Positions 38,897 through 58,234 of a stretch of 64,000 nt of DNA are shown in pieces. Positions within the stretch are counted from its first letter, which is position 1. Each line of letters begins with the position of its first letter. The notes beneath the pieces are model-generated. The model was given only the letters and a program-made list of their open reading frames with translations, was not told where the DNA came from and did not search any database. Position numbers and translations under genes: made by a program. The DNA is taken from positions 1 to 64,000 of the forward strand of contig NZ_JASIRT010000017.1 of assembly GCF_030063475.1 (NCBI RefSeq). The letters are read 5' to 3'. The stretch comes from Roseomonas sp. E05 (GTDB lineage: Bacteria > Pseudomonadota > Alphaproteobacteria > Acetobacterales > Acetobacteraceae).

Positions 38897-39583
38897 TCAG
38901 GCCACGGCCGCGGGGAACGGCGCATCGGCATGGCGCGCGGACTTCACCGCGTCGCGCACCAGCACATACCCGCCCTTCGCACCAGGCACCGCGCCCTTGA
39001 CCATCAGCAGACCCTTCTCGAGGTCGAAACCGGCGACCTCCAGGTTCTGCGTGGTCACGCGCTCAACACCCAGATGGCCAGCCATCTTCTTGTTCTTGAA
39101 GGTCTTGCCTGGGTCCTGACGGTTACCCGTCGAACCATGGCTACGGTGGCTGATCGAGACGCCGTGCGTCGCTTCCAGGCCGCTGAAGTTCCAGCGCTTC
39201 ATCGCACCCGCGAAGCCCTTGCCCTTCGACTGCCCGGTCACGTCGACCAGCTGACCCTTCACGAAGTGATTCGCGGTCAGCTTGGCGCCCGGCTCCAGCG
39301 CGGCCTCGGCGGCCACCCGGAACTCCACAACCTTCTTCGGAGCCTCGACACCCGCCTTGGCGAAATGACCCTTGTTGGGCTTCGAGACGTTCTTCGGCTT
39401 CGCCAGGCCAATGCCCAGCTGCACCGCACTATAACCGTCCTTCTCATCCGTGCGGGTCGCCACCACGCGCACCTGGTCGAGGTGCAGCACGGTGACGGGC
39501 ACGGTCGAGCCGTCGTCGTTGAACAGCCGGGTCATACCCAGCTTCTTCGCGATCAGGCCGGTGCGACCATTCTTCGCGGCCAT
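38897..39583 (-). CDS. rplC: 50S ribosomal protein L3
   Basis: An assembly-initiator protein, 228 aa. [20 protein letters not shown] is the N-terminus. The central extension has [20 protein letters not shown] and [20 protein letters not shown], the methylated-Gln loop region. [15 protein letters not shown] is near the end. Confidence 0.98.
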   Translation of the reverse strand: MAAKNGRTGLIAKKLGMTRLFNDDGSTVPVTVLHLDQVRVVATRTDEKDGYSAVQLGIGLAKPKNVSKPNKGHFAKAGVEAPKKVVEFRVAAEAALEPGAKLTANHFVKGQLVDVTGQSKGKGFAGAMKRWNFSGLEATHGVSISHRSHGSTGNRQDPGKTFKNKKMAGHLGVERVTTQNLEVAGFDLEKGLLMVKGAVPGAKGGYVLVRDAVKSARHADAPFPAAVA

Positions 39584-39604
39584 GGCAGATTGCTCCCCCG
39601 GGCC

Positions 39605-39913
39605 TTAGAGCTTGATCTCGACATCCACACCGGCGGCCAGGTCGAGCTTCATCAGCGCGTCCACGGTCTGCGGGGTGGGGTCGACGATATCAAGCAGTCG
39701 CCGATGCGTCCGGATCTCGAACTGCTCACGGCTCTTCTTGTCGACATGCGGGGAGCGGTTCACGGTGAACCGCTCGATCTCGGTCGGCAGCGGGATGGGG
39801 CCCCGCACGCGCGCGCCGGTCCGCTTCGCGGTGTTCACGATCTCCCGCGTGCTGCCATCCAGCACGCGGTGATCGAACGCCTTGAGGCGGATGCGGATGT
39901 TCTGGCTGTCCAT
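39605..39913 (-). CDS. rpsJ: 30S ribosomal protein S10
   Basis: A head protein also used as the NusE antitermination factor, 102 aa. [40 protein letters not shown] and [20 protein letters not shown] are canonical. It follows tuf by 30 bases and therefore joins the str and S10 groups. Confidence 0.98.
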   Translation of the reverse strand: MDSQNIRIRLKAFDHRVLDGSTREIVNTAKRTGARVRGPIPLPTEIERFTVNRSPHVDKKSREQFEIRTHRRLLDIVDPTPQTVDALMKLDLAAGVDVEIKL

Positions 39914-39943
39914 GGTCTGGCGCCTGTCTCTTTCCGCGTCCGC

Positions 39944-41131
<1,188 letters not shown>

Positions 41132-41156
41132 TGTCTTCGTCCCCGATCGGGTGTCG

Positions 41157-41633
41157 TTACCAGCGGTAGTGGCTGAAGGCCTTGTTGGCCTCGGCCATCC
41201 GGTGCGTGTCTTCGCGCTTCTTCACGGCGGTGCCGCGGTTGTTCGCCGCGTCCATCAGCTCGGAAGAAAGCCGCTCCTCCATCGTGTGCTCGCCGCGCTT
41301 GCGGGCAGACTCGATCAGCCAACGGATGGCGAGAGCCTGGCGCCGCTCGGGGCGGACCTCGACGGGCACCTGGTAGGTGGCGCCGCCGACACGGCGGGAG
41401 CGGACCTCGACGGCCGGCTTCACATTGTCCATCGCCTCGTGGAAGAGGCGCAGCGGATCGCTGTTGGGCCCACCACGGCGCTTCAGGGTGTCCATGGCGG
41501 CGTAGACAATACGCTCGGCCGTGCTCTTCTTGCCGTCATACATCAGCACGTTCATGAAACGGCTGAGCACAATGTCCCCGAACTTCGGGTCCGGCAGGAC
41601 TTCTCGCCTCTCGGCGCTGTGGCGACGCGACAT
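41157..41633 (-). CDS. rpsG: 30S ribosomal protein S7
   Basis: The head-assembly initiator, 158 aa. [24 protein letters not shown]-like segments ([20 protein letters not shown]) and [20 protein letters not shown] are canonical. It lies 13 bases after rpsL. Directly downstream is tuf, not fusA. Confidence 0.98.
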   Translation of the reverse strand: MSRRHSAERREVLPDPKFGDIVLSRFMNVLMYDGKKSTAERIVYAAMDTLKRRGGPNSDPLRLFHEAMDNVKPAVEVRSRRVGGATYQVPVEVRPERRQALAIRWLIESARKRGEHTMEERLSSELMDAANNRGTAVKKREDTHRMAEANKAFSHYRW

Positions 41634-41646
41634 CGCTCTCTATCCC

Positions 41647-42018
41647 TTACTTCGGCCGCTTCGCGCCATACAGCGAGCGCCGCTTGCGCCGCTTGGCGAT
41701 GCCCTGCGTGTCCAGCACGCCGCGCAGGATGTGATAGCGCACACCGGGAAGGTCCTTCACGCGGCCGCCGCGGATCAGCACCACCGAGTGCTCCTGCAGG
41801 TTGTGCCCCTCGCCCGGGATGTAGGAAACGACTTCGTAGCCGTTCACCAGGCGAACCTTGGCCACCTTGCGCAGCGCCGAGTTCGGCTTCTTCGGAGTGG
41901 TGGTGTAAACGCGAGTGCAGACGCCACGCTTTTGCGGGCAGCCCTGCAGGGCCGGAACCTTGTTACGGCTCGGCTTGGGCTCACGCCCAGTGGCGATGAG
42001 CTGGTTGATCGTCGGCAT
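41647..42018 (-). CDS. rpsL: 30S ribosomal protein S12
   Basis: A decoding-centre protein, 123 aa from the ATG at 42018 ([20 protein letters not shown]). [20 protein letters not shown] carries Lys43, and [14 protein letters not shown] carries Lys88, the two residues altered in classical streptomycin resistance; both are wild type here. It is the first gene of the str unit, behind a strong promoter. Confidence 0.98.
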   Translation of the reverse strand: MPTINQLIATGREPKPSRNKVPALQGCPQKRGVCTRVYTTTPKKPNSALRKVAKVRLVNGYEVVSYIPGEGHNLQEHSVVLIRGGRVKDLPGVRYHILRGVLDTQGIAKRRKRRSLYGAKRPK

Positions 42019-42227
42019 GACGCCCCTTCGTGCCCTTTTTCCAACGCCCAGGTCCCTTGCCAAGCAAGAGCGCCCGAGGGAATGGCGCGGCTGCGCCACC
42101 CTTCGGGCCCTGTGTCCCGCCTCCGGCCTCGGCCTACCCAGAGGGCGGCGGCACCGGCGGCTCAGAACCTGTCGTCCAGAACTCCGCAGGCCGATCCAGG
42201 TAGGGATCGACCCCGTCGAGGGCGCGG

Positions 42228-42256
42228 AACCTACGCGCCGACCCCCCATGAGTCAA
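42228..42256 (-). promoter_or_regulatory. Promoter of the rpsL-rpsG-tuf-S10 unit
   Basis: On the minus strand TTGACT (42251-42256), a 17-base spacer and TAGGTT (42228-42233) match an alphaproteobacterial housekeeping promoter closely. It lies between the rpoC terminator and rpsL, leaving a leader of about 200 bases. Confidence 0.75.
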
Positions 42257-42271
42257 GCACGCCGCACCCTT

Positions 42272-42304
42272 CAACAAAAGAATCCGGGCCCGAATCGAGC
42301 CCGG
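42272..42304 (-). terminator. Terminator after rpoC
   Basis: On the minus strand CCGGGC (42299-42304), a 9-base loop and GCCCGG (42284-42289) are followed by ATTCTTTTG. It lies about 85 bases past the rpoC stop and just upstream of the str promoter. Confidence 0.75.
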
Positions 42305-42388
42305 CTCCCATGCAGCCGGCGCAGAGCGCGCCGGCCAGCTTCAGCCTGGCTGCGGAGCGGGGTCCAACCCCGACCCGCAGCCCTTCCG

Positions 42389-46657
<4,269 letters not shown>

Positions 46658-46742
46658 GCGGCCGTCCTCTCAAGGTGAGGCCGCCGCGCCAGGGACTCCC
46701 CGGCGCGGCTGAGAAAAGTGTCGTTTATGCGCATCGGCAGGG

Positions 46743-50930
<4,188 letters not shown>

Positions 50931-51117
50931 GCCCGTCCTGCTTCCCTTCGCTCCGGCCCATCCGCCCCGGCCGGCGGGTACCCGATCGTCGCGCGCCGCG
51001 TGATGGCTTCACGCAACGCAGTCGCGGGCAGGGACCCGAGAGGATCCCCGCCCGTCTCGCATTCAGTCTCGCCCAGCCAGGCGGCGCCCCGGAAGGCGCC
51101 GCACAGCCGGAAAGCCC

Positions 51118-51498
51118 TCACTTGACCTCGACAGACGCCCCGTTCTCCTCGAGCACCTTCTTGATCTTCTCGGCCTCGTCCTTGGAAACGCCTTCCTTCA
51201 CGGTCTTCGGCGCGCCCTCGACCAGATCCTTGGCCTCCTTCAGGCCCAGGCCGGTGATGGTGCGGATTTCCTTGATGACGTTGATCTTCTTGTCACCGGA
51301 CTTCGCCAGGATGACCGTGAACTCGGTCTGCTCCTCGGCGGCCGGGGCAGCCGCGCCACCCGCCGCCGGAGCGGCGGCAACCGCCACCGGAGCAGCGGCG
51401 GAAACGCCCCACTTCTCCTCCAGCAGCTTGGACAGCTCGGCGGCTTCCAGAACGGTCAGGCTGGAGAGCTCGTCAACCAGCTTTGCGAGATCGGCCAT
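51118..51498 (-). CDS. rplL: 50S ribosomal protein L7/L12
   Basis: The stalk protein that recruits translation factors, 126 aa. The N-terminal dimer helix is [20 protein letters not shown]. An Ala/Gly-rich hinge ([20 protein letters not shown]) follows, then the C-terminal factor-binding domain with [20 protein letters not shown] and [15 protein letters not shown]. It lies 93 bases after rplJ. Confidence 0.98.
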   Translation of the reverse strand: MADLAKLVDELSSLTVLEAAELSKLLEEKWGVSAAAPVAVAAAPAAGGAAAPAAEEQTEFTVILAKSGDKKINVIKEIRTITGLGLKEAKDLVEGAPKTVKEGVSKDEAEKIKKVLEENGASVEVK

Positions 51499-51591
51499 GG
51501 TTCTCTATCCTTCGATGTAGTCGCTTGGCATGTTGAATGCAATCCCCGGCACCCCTGGGGCGCCGGAGGTGTCTTCCGCGAAAGGCGCCGC

Positions 51592-52110
51592 TCAGGCCGC
51601 CTCGTCCTTCTTGGCGTAAGCCGCCAGCACTCGCGCCACCTGCCCACCGGGTGCCTGCAGCACGCCGGCGATGCGCGTCGCGGGGGTCTGGATGAGACCC
51701 ACCAGCTGCGCACGCAGGGTTTCGAGCGAGGGCAGGGAAGCCAGCGCCTTCACGCCATCGGCGTTCAGCGTCTGCTCACCCAGCGCCCCGCCCAGGATCA
51801 CGAACTTGTCGTTACCCTTGGCGAACTCCGTGGCCGTCTTCGCCACTGCGACGGGATCCGTCGACCACGCAAGCGCGGTCGGCCCCTTCAGCAGCGGCGC
51901 GATGCCCTGGAAGCGAGTGCCGTCGAGGGCGAGGGTGGCCAGCCGGTTCTTCGCGACCTTATACGTCGCGCCCGCCGCCCGCATCTGGCGCCGCAGACTG
52001 CTCACCTCGGCGACCGTCATCCCGTTATTCTGGGCGACGAGCACAAAGGAAGTATCCGCGAACACCTCCGCGAGGGAGGCAACGAACGCACGCTTCTCCG
52101 TACGATCCAA
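51592..52110 (-). CDS. rplJ: 50S ribosomal protein L10
   Basis: The stalk base binding L7/L12 dimers, 172 aa. The start is TTG at 52110 ([20 protein letters not shown]), behind GGAGACGGGAG; the sequence aligns with the canonical MDR-EKR start of L10, so the uncommon TTG is well supported. [20 protein letters not shown] is the RNA-binding region; the C-terminal helix for L12 binding ends [10 protein letters not shown]. Confidence 0.96.
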   Translation of the reverse strand: MDRTEKRAFVASLAEVFADTSFVLVAQNNGMTVAEVSSLRRQMRAAGATYKVAKNRLATLALDGTRFQGIAPLLKGPTALAWSTDPVAVAKTATEFAKGNDKFVILGGALGEQTLNADGVKALASLPSLETLRAQLVGLIQTPATRIAGVLQAPGGQVARVLAAYAKKDEAA

Positions 52111-52434
52111 CTCCCGTCTCCGTCGGTGACCGGCCCTTGTGGAGGGGGACCGGCCGGTTCACACGGGGGCGGACCCGGGCCAATGGCCCCGGTACACCCC
52201 GGTTCGCCTGTCTGAGTCTGCGGAAGACCAAGCCCATCCCGCCGGGCCGCGCGTCGCACGGCACCGGTCGGCGATCTCTCAGCATCCCCATCTCACGCCT
52301 GCGGGACTGACGCCCCCTTAGGGCCCGCGATCGGGCCACATGCGCTCTCGGACAGGTTTCAGAAGCCACGGCCTGCGCCGGAGCTCCCTGCCCGCGGCCG
52401 CCTGGAGGCGGCGCGCGTATTTCTCAGCCCAGGC
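52111..52434 (-). promoter_or_regulatory. rplJ leader region (candidate L10 autoregulatory leader)
   Basis: A 324-base gap with no gene separates rplA from rplJ, while the other gaps in rplKAJL are short. It is rich in potential stems (for example GGGCCC and CCGGGGTGTACCGGGG elements on the minus strand). In many bacteria L10-(L12)4 binds such a leader to repress rplJL-rpoBC translation. The conserved kink-turn was not identified with certainty by eye, so the assignment is from position. Confidence 0.4.
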
Positions 52435-53136
52435 TCAGGCCTGGGCGGCCAGCGAGGCCAGATCCACCTTCAGGCCGGGGCCCATAGAGGAGGACACGGC
52501 AACCTTCTTCACGTAGCTGCCCTTGGCGCCGGTCGGCTTGGCGCGCTGGATGGCCTCGATGAAGGCGCGCGCGTTCTCGACCAGCTGGTCATCGGAGAAG
52601 GACACCTTGCCGATGCCGGCATGCACGATGCCCGCCTTCTCGGCACGGAACTCCACCTGACCGGCCTTGGCCGCCTGCACGGCGCCCTTCACGTCCATCG
52701 TCACGGTGCCCAGGCGGGGGTTCGGCATCAGGCCGCGTGGGCCCAGGATCTTACCGAGCCGGCCCACCAGGCCCATCATGTCGGGCGTGGCGATGCAGCG
52801 GTCGAAGTTGATGTTGCCTTCCTGCACCGCGGCGGCGAGGTCGTCCGCGCCCACCACGTCGGCGCCGGCGGCCAGCGCCTCCTCGGCCTTCGGGCCGCGG
52901 GCGAAGACGCCCACGCGCACCGTCTTGCCGGTGCCGTTCGGCAGGCCGACCACGCCGCGCACCATCTGGTCGGCATGGCGCGGGTCAATGCCCAGGTTCA
53001 TCGAGATCTCGATGGTCTCGTCGAACTTCGCCTTGGCGGCGGACTTCAGCGTCGCGATGGCCTCGGCCAGCGCATACTGCTTGTCACGGTCCAGCCCGGC
53101 GTAGATCGCCTTCAGACGCTTGCCCTGCTTGGCCAT
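52435..53136 (-). CDS. rplA: 50S ribosomal protein L1
   Basis: The L1-stalk protein and classic translational repressor of its own operon, 233 aa. [40 protein letters not shown] and [20 protein letters not shown] are diagnostic. It starts four bases from the rplK stop. Confidence 0.98.
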   Translation of the reverse strand: MAKQGKRLKAIYAGLDRDKQYALAEAIATLKSAAKAKFDETIEISMNLGIDPRHADQMVRGVVGLPNGTGKTVRVGVFARGPKAEEALAAGADVVGADDLAAAVQEGNINFDRCIATPDMMGLVGRLGKILGPRGLMPNPRLGTVTMDVKGAVQAAKAGQVEFRAEKAGIVHAGIGKVSFSDDQLVENARAFIEAIQRAKPTGAKGSYVKKVAVSSSMGPGLKVDLASLAAQA

Positions 53137-53140
53137 GAGC

Positions 53141-53575
53141 TCAGCCCTCCACCACGGACATGCCCATCGAGCGGGCGGAGCCGGCCAGCATGCGCACGGC
53201 GGCCTCGACGTCGTTGGCGTTCATGTCCTTCATCTTCGTCGCCGCGATTTCGCGCAGCTGCGCCTTCGTCACGCGGCCGACCACGCCACCCTTGCCCGGG
53301 GTCTGGCTGCCCTTGTCGAGCTTGGCGGCCTTCAGCAGGAAGTAGGTGTTCGGGGGCGTCTTGGTGACGAAGGAGAAGGTGCGGTCGGAATACGCCGTGA
53401 TGACGACCGGCGTCGGGGTGCCGGGCTCCATCTGCTGCGTCGCCGCGTTGAATTCCTTCACGAACTGCATGATGTTCAGGCCGCGCTGACCCAGCGCGGG
53501 ACCCACCGGCGGCGAGGGGTTCGCCTTGCCGGCCGGGATCTGCAGCTTGATGTAGCCGACGATCTTCTTAGCCAT
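53141..53575 (-). CDS. rplK: 50S ribosomal protein L11
   Basis: A GTPase-centre protein, 144 aa from the ATG at 53575 ([20 protein letters not shown]). [40 protein letters not shown] and [20 protein letters not shown] are canonical. In most genomes nusG lies just upstream; here nusG is 4.7 kb away, beyond an efflux operon and a fusion gene. Confidence 0.98.
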   Translation of the reverse strand: MAKKIVGYIKLQIPAGKANPSPPVGPALGQRGLNIMQFVKEFNAATQQMEPGTPTPVVITAYSDRTFSFVTKTPPNTYFLLKAAKLDKGSQTPGKGGVVGRVTKAQLREIAATKMKDMNANDVEAAVRMLAGSARSMGMSVVEG

Positions 53576-53714
53576 GTCCGTCCTCTGTGCTCTCAGAGGC
53601 GCGCGGTCCTGGCGGCCCCGCCGCTGGGCAAGGGCCTCCCGCGTCCCTGAAAAAACGCCGCAACCACCCGGTCGCGCGAAGCGCGCGCCCCTGGGGAGAA
53701 TTGGCGGAGGCGGC

Positions 53715-53743
53715 CCTATACCCCTCGGAGCCGCGTGAGTCCA
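53715..53743 (-). promoter_or_regulatory. Candidate promoter of rplK-rplA-rplJ-rplL-rpoB-rpoC
   Basis: On the minus strand TGGACT (53738-53743), 17 bases and TATAGG (53715-53720), about 140 bases upstream of rplK. The -10 is good and the -35 has one mismatch from TTGACT. An independent promoter is expected here because nusG is no longer adjacent. Confidence 0.6.
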
Positions 53744-53920
53744 TACAATCGCGCACTGTACGCCGCGCATGGCTCGCCCGCGTCGCCGTGCCGCGGAAGC
53801 CGTTCCGTAACCCCGGCGCCCCAGACTCGTTTCGCCCAGGCGGCGGCCGGAGAGGGCCGGGAAGCCGTCCAGCCCCGTCGTGGCAATAACGGGTATCGGC
53901 GGCGCGGATGGCATCACGCT

Positions 53921-53949
53921 TTGAATCCTAATAATGAGGTTGCTATCTG
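53921..53949 (+). promoter_or_regulatory. Candidate promoter of the FUSC efflux operon
   Basis: TTGAAT (53921-53926), a 17-base spacer and TATCTG (53944-53949) sit in an unusually AT-rich island about 150 bases before the FUSC start. The rest of the 53576-54095 gap, apart from the divergent rplK promoter, shows nothing recognisable. Confidence 0.55.
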
Positions 53950-54095
53950 TTTGCCATGCCGCGCTCCCTTCCCCCGCCTCCACTGGCCGTTCCGTTCCGC
54001 GCCGGGATCGCCTCGGCAGGTCCCGTACCAGCGCGCCGTGCGCCCGGAGATGCGCCAGGGGACGTCCCAGGGGGCGTCCCGGGGGAATTGCGCTG

Positions 54096-56153
54096 ATGCC
54101 CGGCTTCCCGAGTCGCGCCGACTGGCTCTTCTCGCTGCGCAGCTTCGCCGCGGCGGCCCTGGCGCTCTGGATCGCCTTCTCGCTGGACCTGCCCCGCCCC
54201 TACTGGGCGGTGGGCACCGTCTATATCGTCTCGCAGACCTTCACCGGCGCGCTGCGGGCCAAGGCGCTCTGGCGCCTGATCGGCACCTTCTGCGGCGGTG
54301 TCTTCTCCGTGCTGGCGATGCCGAACCTGATCGACGAGCCGATCCTGTTCTCCCTCGCCGTAGCGCTCTGGATCGGCCTCTGCCTCGCCGCCTCGCTCTA
54401 CGACCCGACGCCGCGCTCCTACGGCTTCATGCTTTCGGGCTACACGGCGGCGCTGATCTGCTTCCCCATGGTGGACAGTCCGGGAACCATCTTCGACACC
54501 GCCATCTACCGTGTCATCGAGACCAGCCTGGGCATCCTCTGCGCCCTGCTGATGCATGGCATCCTCTTTCCCCGCCCCTCCGCCCCGCGGCTGCTGGCGG
54601 CCACCCGCGCCTGGCTGAACGACCTCGCCCGCTACGCCGCCGACAGCCTGACCGCACCGCACGACCCGGTGCGCTTTTCCTCCGAGCGCCGCCGCATCGG
54701 GCGGGACGGTGCCGCGCTGCTCGCCCTGTTCCAGCAGGCCCGCTACGAAGCGCCCCATCGCCGGGCGCAGCTTCTCTGGCTGCCGCGGCTGCATGAGCGG
54801 GCCCGTGCCCTGCCGACCCTGCTGACCGCGATCGGCGAGCGGGTGCGCACCCTGGCCGTGCTGGACCCCTCGGCGGCGGCGGCGCTGCGCCCCCTGCTGG
54901 CCGACATGGCCGACTGGATGGCGCAGAGCATCGACGTCCCCGCCGGCCCCGCCCGCACCCTTTCGGCGCACCGCATGGAAGGCCGGCTGCGGGACGCCGA
55001 GCAGCTGGGCATTCCCGCGGAGCCCTGGGCGGCGCTGGTACGCGAGGGCCTGCTGGAGCGGCTGCGCGAGCTGGTCGAGCAGTGGCGCGAGTGCCGGCTG
55101 CTGACGGAGCGCCTGCTGGCCGAACGGCCGCAGGAAGCCGCGCCCACCGAGCCGGACCGCCCGCCCGGCCATGTCGATCCGCTGCTGGTCGGCCTGTCCG
55201 GCCTGGCGGCGGGGCTTGCCCTGCTGCTGGGCTGCGCGCTCTGGATCGGCACCGGCTGGGCGCATGGCTCCAGTCTGGCGATGATGGGCGCGGTGGCGCT
55301 CTGCATCTTCGGCCAGCTCGATGATCCGGCGCCGGCGCTGAAGAAGTTCATCACCGGCTCGATCCTCGCCGTGGCGATTGCCGGCCTCTACCAGTTTGCC
55401 ATCCTGCCGATGATCGACGGCTTTCCGCTGCTGATCCTGGCGCTGGCTCCGCTGTATCTCGTCGCCGGCGCGCTGATCGCCCAGCCGGCGGTGATGGCGC
55501 AGGCCCTCGCCGTCGCCGTCACCGTGCCGACGGTGATGAGCCTGCAGGAGACCTACTCGGCCTCGGCCGATTTCGCCGCTTATCTGGATGGCGGCTTCGC
55601 CACGGTCGGCGGGCTGATCCTGGCGCTCGCCATCACGCGGCTCGTCCGCTCCTTCGGCGTCGCCTGGCGCGTGCACCGGCTGATGGCGGCCGATCGGCGC
55701 GACCTCGCCAGCATGGCGGAGGGCGGCGCCCCGGCCGACCTGCGCCGCATCCTGGGCGTGATGCTGGACCGCTTCGAGGCGCTGGCCGCCCGCCTCACGG
55801 CCATTGACGCCCAGACCGTGCGCCTGACCGAGTTGGCCGAGCTACGCGCGGCGCTGAACGTGCTGCGGCTGCGCGAGGGCATGGCGGAACTGCCGCGCTC
55901 CGCGCGAGCCGCCACGGAGGCCACCCTGGCCGCGGTGGCGGCCACGGCGCGCGGCCGGCTGCCCGCTCCTGCCCTGCTGGAACGCCTGGACGCCGCCCTG
56001 CAGGCCTGCCTGTCGGCCAGGACGCGGCCCGCCCGCCGCGCCACCCTGGCGCTGTCCGGCCTGCGCCTCGCCCTTTTCCCCGATGCCGCCCCTCCCGCCA
56101 TGCGCTCCGGCGATGCGCCACAGCCAGAGCCGGCCAGGAACCTTGTCGCATGA
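54096..56153 (+). CDS. FUSC-family inner-membrane efflux protein (AaeB-like)
   Basis: A 685-aa aromatic-acid-exporter-type membrane protein. The N-terminal membrane half has [40 protein letters not shown] and a string of hydrophobic segments. A soluble helical region (about residues 170-350) follows. A second membrane block includes [20 protein letters not shown] and a second long soluble tail. The start at 54096 ([17 protein letters not shown]) is chosen because earlier in-frame sequence is Arg/Pro-rich. With the following DUF1656 and HlyD genes it forms an AaeXAB-type pump, known to export hydroxylated aromatic acids. Confidence 0.9.
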   Translation: MPGFPSRADWLFSLRSFAAAALALWIAFSLDLPRPYWAVGTVYIVSQTFTGALRAKALWRLIGTFCGGVFSVLAMPNLIDEPILFSLAVALWIGLCLAASLYDPTPRSYGFMLSGYTAALICFPMVDSPGTIFDTAIYRVIETSLGILCALLMHGILFPRPSAPRLLAATRAWLNDLARYAADSLTAPHDPVRFSSERRRIGRDGAALLALFQQARYEAPHRRAQLLWLPRLHERARALPTLLTAIGERVRTLAVLDPSAAAALRPLLADMADWMAQSIDVPAGPARTLSAHRMEGRLRDAEQLGIPAEPWAALVREGLLERLRELVEQWRECRLLTERLLAERPQEAAPTEPDRPPGHVDPLLVGLSGLAAGLALLLGCALWIGTGWAHGSSLAMMGAVALCIFGQLDDPAPALKKFITGSILAVAIAGLYQFAILPMIDGFPLLILALAPLYLVAGALIAQPAVMAQALAVAVTVPTVMSLQETYSASADFAAYLDGGFATVGGLILALAITRLVRSFGVAWRVHRLMAADRRDLASMAEGGAPADLRRILGVMLDRFEALAARLTAIDAQTVRLTELAELRAALNVLRLREGMAELPRSARAATEATLAAVAATARGRLPAPALLERLDAALQACLSARTRPARRATLALSGLRLALFPDAAPPAMRSGDAPQPEPARNLVA

Positions 56154-56359
56154 TTGCGGAACTCGACCTCTACGGCGTCTTCCTGCCCGCCCTGCTGGTC
56201 TGGGCGCTGCTTGCCCTGCCCGTCACGGCGGTGCTGCGCGGGCTCCTGCACCGCCTCGGCCTCTACCGCTGGATCTGGCACGCGCCGCTGTTCGACTTCG
56301 CGCTGTTCGTTCTCGTCCTCGGCGGCATCACCGCCGCTTCGGAGTCCCTGCTGCCATGA
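56150..56359 (+). CDS. DUF1656 small membrane protein (AaeX-like)
   Basis: A 69-aa protein with two hydrophobic segments (VFLPALLVWALLALPVTAVL and FDFALFVLVLGGITAA). [15 protein letters not shown] is the DUF1656 signature start. It overlaps the FUSC stop and the adaptor start by four bases each, so the trio is translated together. Its function in AaeXAB pumps is not established. Confidence 0.9.
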   Translation: MIAELDLYGVFLPALLVWALLALPVTAVLRGLLHRLGLYRWIWHAPLFDFALFVLVLGGITAASESLLP

Positions 56360-57267
56360 AGCCCTTCTTCGCCCGCCTGGTGCGGGTCCTCGTCACCCTG
56401 CTGCTGGTCGGCGCGGCGGCGCTCGTCGGATGGCAGCTCTGGCACTACTACATGGAGGCGCCCTGGACGCGGGACGGGCGGGTGCGCGCCGACATCATCG
56501 GCATCGCCCCCGATGTCTCCGGCTTCGTGGCCGAGGTGCTGGTCTCCGACAATGCCGTGGTGCACAAGGGCGACCCGCTGTTCCGGCTGGATCGCGCCCG
56601 CTTCGCCCTCGCCCTGCAGCAGGCCGCGGCGGTGGTGGAGAGCCGCGCCGCCACGCTGGAGCGCGCCCGCCGCGACGAGCGCCGCTATGACCGCCTGGAC
56701 GAGGGCATCGTCTCCGTCCAGCGGCGCGACCAGGCACAGGCCGAGGCCGCCGCCGCCCAGGGCGCCTGGCAGGAAGCGATCGCCGCACGCGATCTGGCGA
56801 AGCTGAACCTGGAGCGCACCGAGGTCCACGCCCCGGCGGATGGCACCATCACCAACCTGACGTTGCGCCCCGGCGCCTATGTCGCGTCCGGCAGCCCGGT
56901 GATGGCCCTGGTGGATGCCAGCAGCCTGCATGTGCAGGGCTATTTCGAGGAAACCAAGCTCGCCCGCATCCATGCCGGCGATCCTGTCGAGGTGCGGCTG
57001 ATGGGCCTGCCGGACAGGCCCCTCTCGGGCCATGTGGAAAGCATCGCCGGCGGCATCGCCGACCGCGAGCAGACCAGCGGGCTGATCGCCAATGTGAACC
57101 CGACCTTCTCCTGGGTGCGTCTGGCACAGCGCATCCCGGTGCGCGTCAGGCTGGACCAAGTGCCGGAAGGCGTGCGCCTGATCCCCGGCCGCACCGCGAC
57201 GGTGACGGTCATGCCGGACGGCGAAAAGCCGAGCCTCTTCGGCGCCCTGACAAGGCTGGGGGAATGA
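56356..57267 (+). CDS. HlyD-family periplasmic adaptor (AaeA-like)
   Basis: A 303-aa membrane-fusion protein. One N-terminal membrane anchor (LVTLLLVGAAALVGWQLWHY) is followed by YMEAPWTRDGRVRADIIGIA, PDVSGFVAEVLVSDNAVVHK and GDPLFRLDRARF, the first lipoyl half-motif. A helical hairpin with RRDERRYDRLDEGIVSVQRR and the second lipoyl half DGTITNLTLRPGAYVASGSP follow. The start ATG overlaps the DUF1656 stop. Its TGA stop lies inside the half-repeat element at 57252. It bridges the inner-membrane FUSC protein to an outer-membrane channel. Confidence 0.92.
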   Translation: MKPFFARLVRVLVTLLLVGAAALVGWQLWHYYMEAPWTRDGRVRADIIGIAPDVSGFVAEVLVSDNAVVHKGDPLFRLDRARFALALQQAAAVVESRAATLERARRDERRYDRLDEGIVSVQRRDQAQAEAAAAQGAWQEAIAARDLAKLNLERTEVHAPADGTITNLTLRPGAYVASGSPVMALVDASSLHVQGYFEETKLARIHAGDPVEVRLMGLPDRPLSGHVESIAGGIADREQTSGLIANVNPTFSWVRLAQRIPVRVRLDQVPEGVRLIPGRTATVTVMPDGEKPSLFGALTRLGE

Positions 57268-57281
57268 ATTCCCCCGGGCTT
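57252..57281. repeat. Palindromic intergenic repeat, half copy C
   Basis: AAGGCTGGGGGAATGAATTC, then CCCCCGGGC and a TTTTT run, matching one arm of the full repeat. It contains the stop codon of the HlyD adaptor and lies between convergent genes. The perfect GGGGGAAT/ATTCCCCC stem followed by TTTTT would terminate plus-strand transcription. Confidence 0.8.
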
Positions 57282-57285
57282 TTTC

Positions 57286-58203
57286 TTACCGTTGCACCGG
57301 CAGATCCAGCAGATCTGCCAGCTTCCTCGCACTTCCCACCGGCGTCCGCCCGCTGGGGTCGAAGATCTGCTCGGAGAAAGGCCGGGCGGCGTAGCCTTCG
57401 GCATACATCTCCCGGATTCGCAGCCGCTCCACCTCGGAGAGCATACGGCCGCCGCGCTCGGTCAGCGCCACTTCCAGCGGCGGCGCCAGCGTCACCACCC
57501 GAAGCCGCGCGCCCCGCGCCGCGCAGGCGGAGGAAAGGCTGCGATAAGCAGCCTCGTCGAGCGGATAGGCCACCACCATCCAGGGCGCCTGGCTGGTGGC
57601 GATCGCTGCGGTGATCCGCTGCAGCGCGCCAGCCCAGCGCTTTTCGCGCGGCAGGCTCGTCGGCAGGCCGTGCGCGTCGCCCTCAAGGAAGGTCGCGCCG
57701 GGCAGCAGGTCCGTCAGGGCAAGCCCGATGCTGCTCTTCCCACTGTTTATGGGGCCGTTCAGGTGCAGCACCACGGGCTCATGCAGGGTAAAGGCGGCCT
57801 CGCGCTGCCGCAGCGCACGACGCGCCATGAATCCCGCCAGCCCTCCAACCAGCAAGGCCAGGATGATGCCGCCGACCAGCACCTCCTCGGCGGCCGGCAG
57901 GCCGGCGAGCAGCCAGGCCGGCCCCTCCCGGGGCAGGAATTCAAGGCGTGGCGGCAGGATCAGGCGGCCGAGCGCGAACTCGGCCGGCAAAAGAAAGGCA
58001 TGGGTGAGCGGATTGCCAAGCGCGAGGCAGGCCGCCGCCGCAACCGGCAGGCTGCCGCCCAGCATCCAGGCGAAGGCCGCGGCGAAGACGAGGTGCAGGC
58101 CGAAGGCGGGCAGCATGGCCGCCGCGCTGCCGGCCGCGGCCCCGCGGGCAATGCGGCCGGCGCCTTCCGGTGAATCGAGCAAGGCTCTCCAGCGCGCCCG
58201 CAA
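57286..58203 (-). CDS. DUF2062 membrane domain fused to a P-loop kinase-like domain
   Basis: A 305-aa protein of two parts. Residues about 15-125 match DUF2062: GAAAGSAAAMLPAFGLHLVF, LALGNPLTHAFLLPAEFALG and a further hydrophobic segment (VGGIILALLVGGLAGFMARR). Residues 143-300 form a nucleotide-kinase-like P-loop domain. Walker A is GPINSGKSS at 150-158, with FLEGDAHGLPTSLPREKRW in the position of a phosphoacceptor-binding loop and MVVAYPLDEAAYRSL in the middle strand. A shikimate- or cytidylate-kinase-like fold is suspected, but no substrate can be named. The two domains share one frame without a break. Confidence 0.7.
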   Translation of the reverse strand: MRARWRALLDSPEGAGRIARGAAAGSAAAMLPAFGLHLVFAAAFAWMLGGSLPVAAAACLALGNPLTHAFLLPAEFALGRLILPPRLEFLPREGPAWLLAGLPAAEEVLVGGIILALLVGGLAGFMARRALRQREAAFTLHEPVVLHLNGPINSGKSSIGLALTDLLPGATFLEGDAHGLPTSLPREKRWAGALQRITAAIATSQAPWMVVAYPLDEAAYRSLSSACAARGARLRVVTLAPPLEVALTERGGRMLSEVERLRIREMYAEGYAARPFSEQIFDPSGRTPVGSARKLADLLDLPVQR

Positions 58204-58234
58204 CCGCCTGATCAGCGCATGCGGGCCAGACGCC

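Noticed and set aside
53576-53984. Long N-terminal extension of L11 (280 residues)
   Set aside because: L11 is universally about 142 residues and begins [11 protein letters not shown]; the extension overlaps the promoter region and has no homology-like character.
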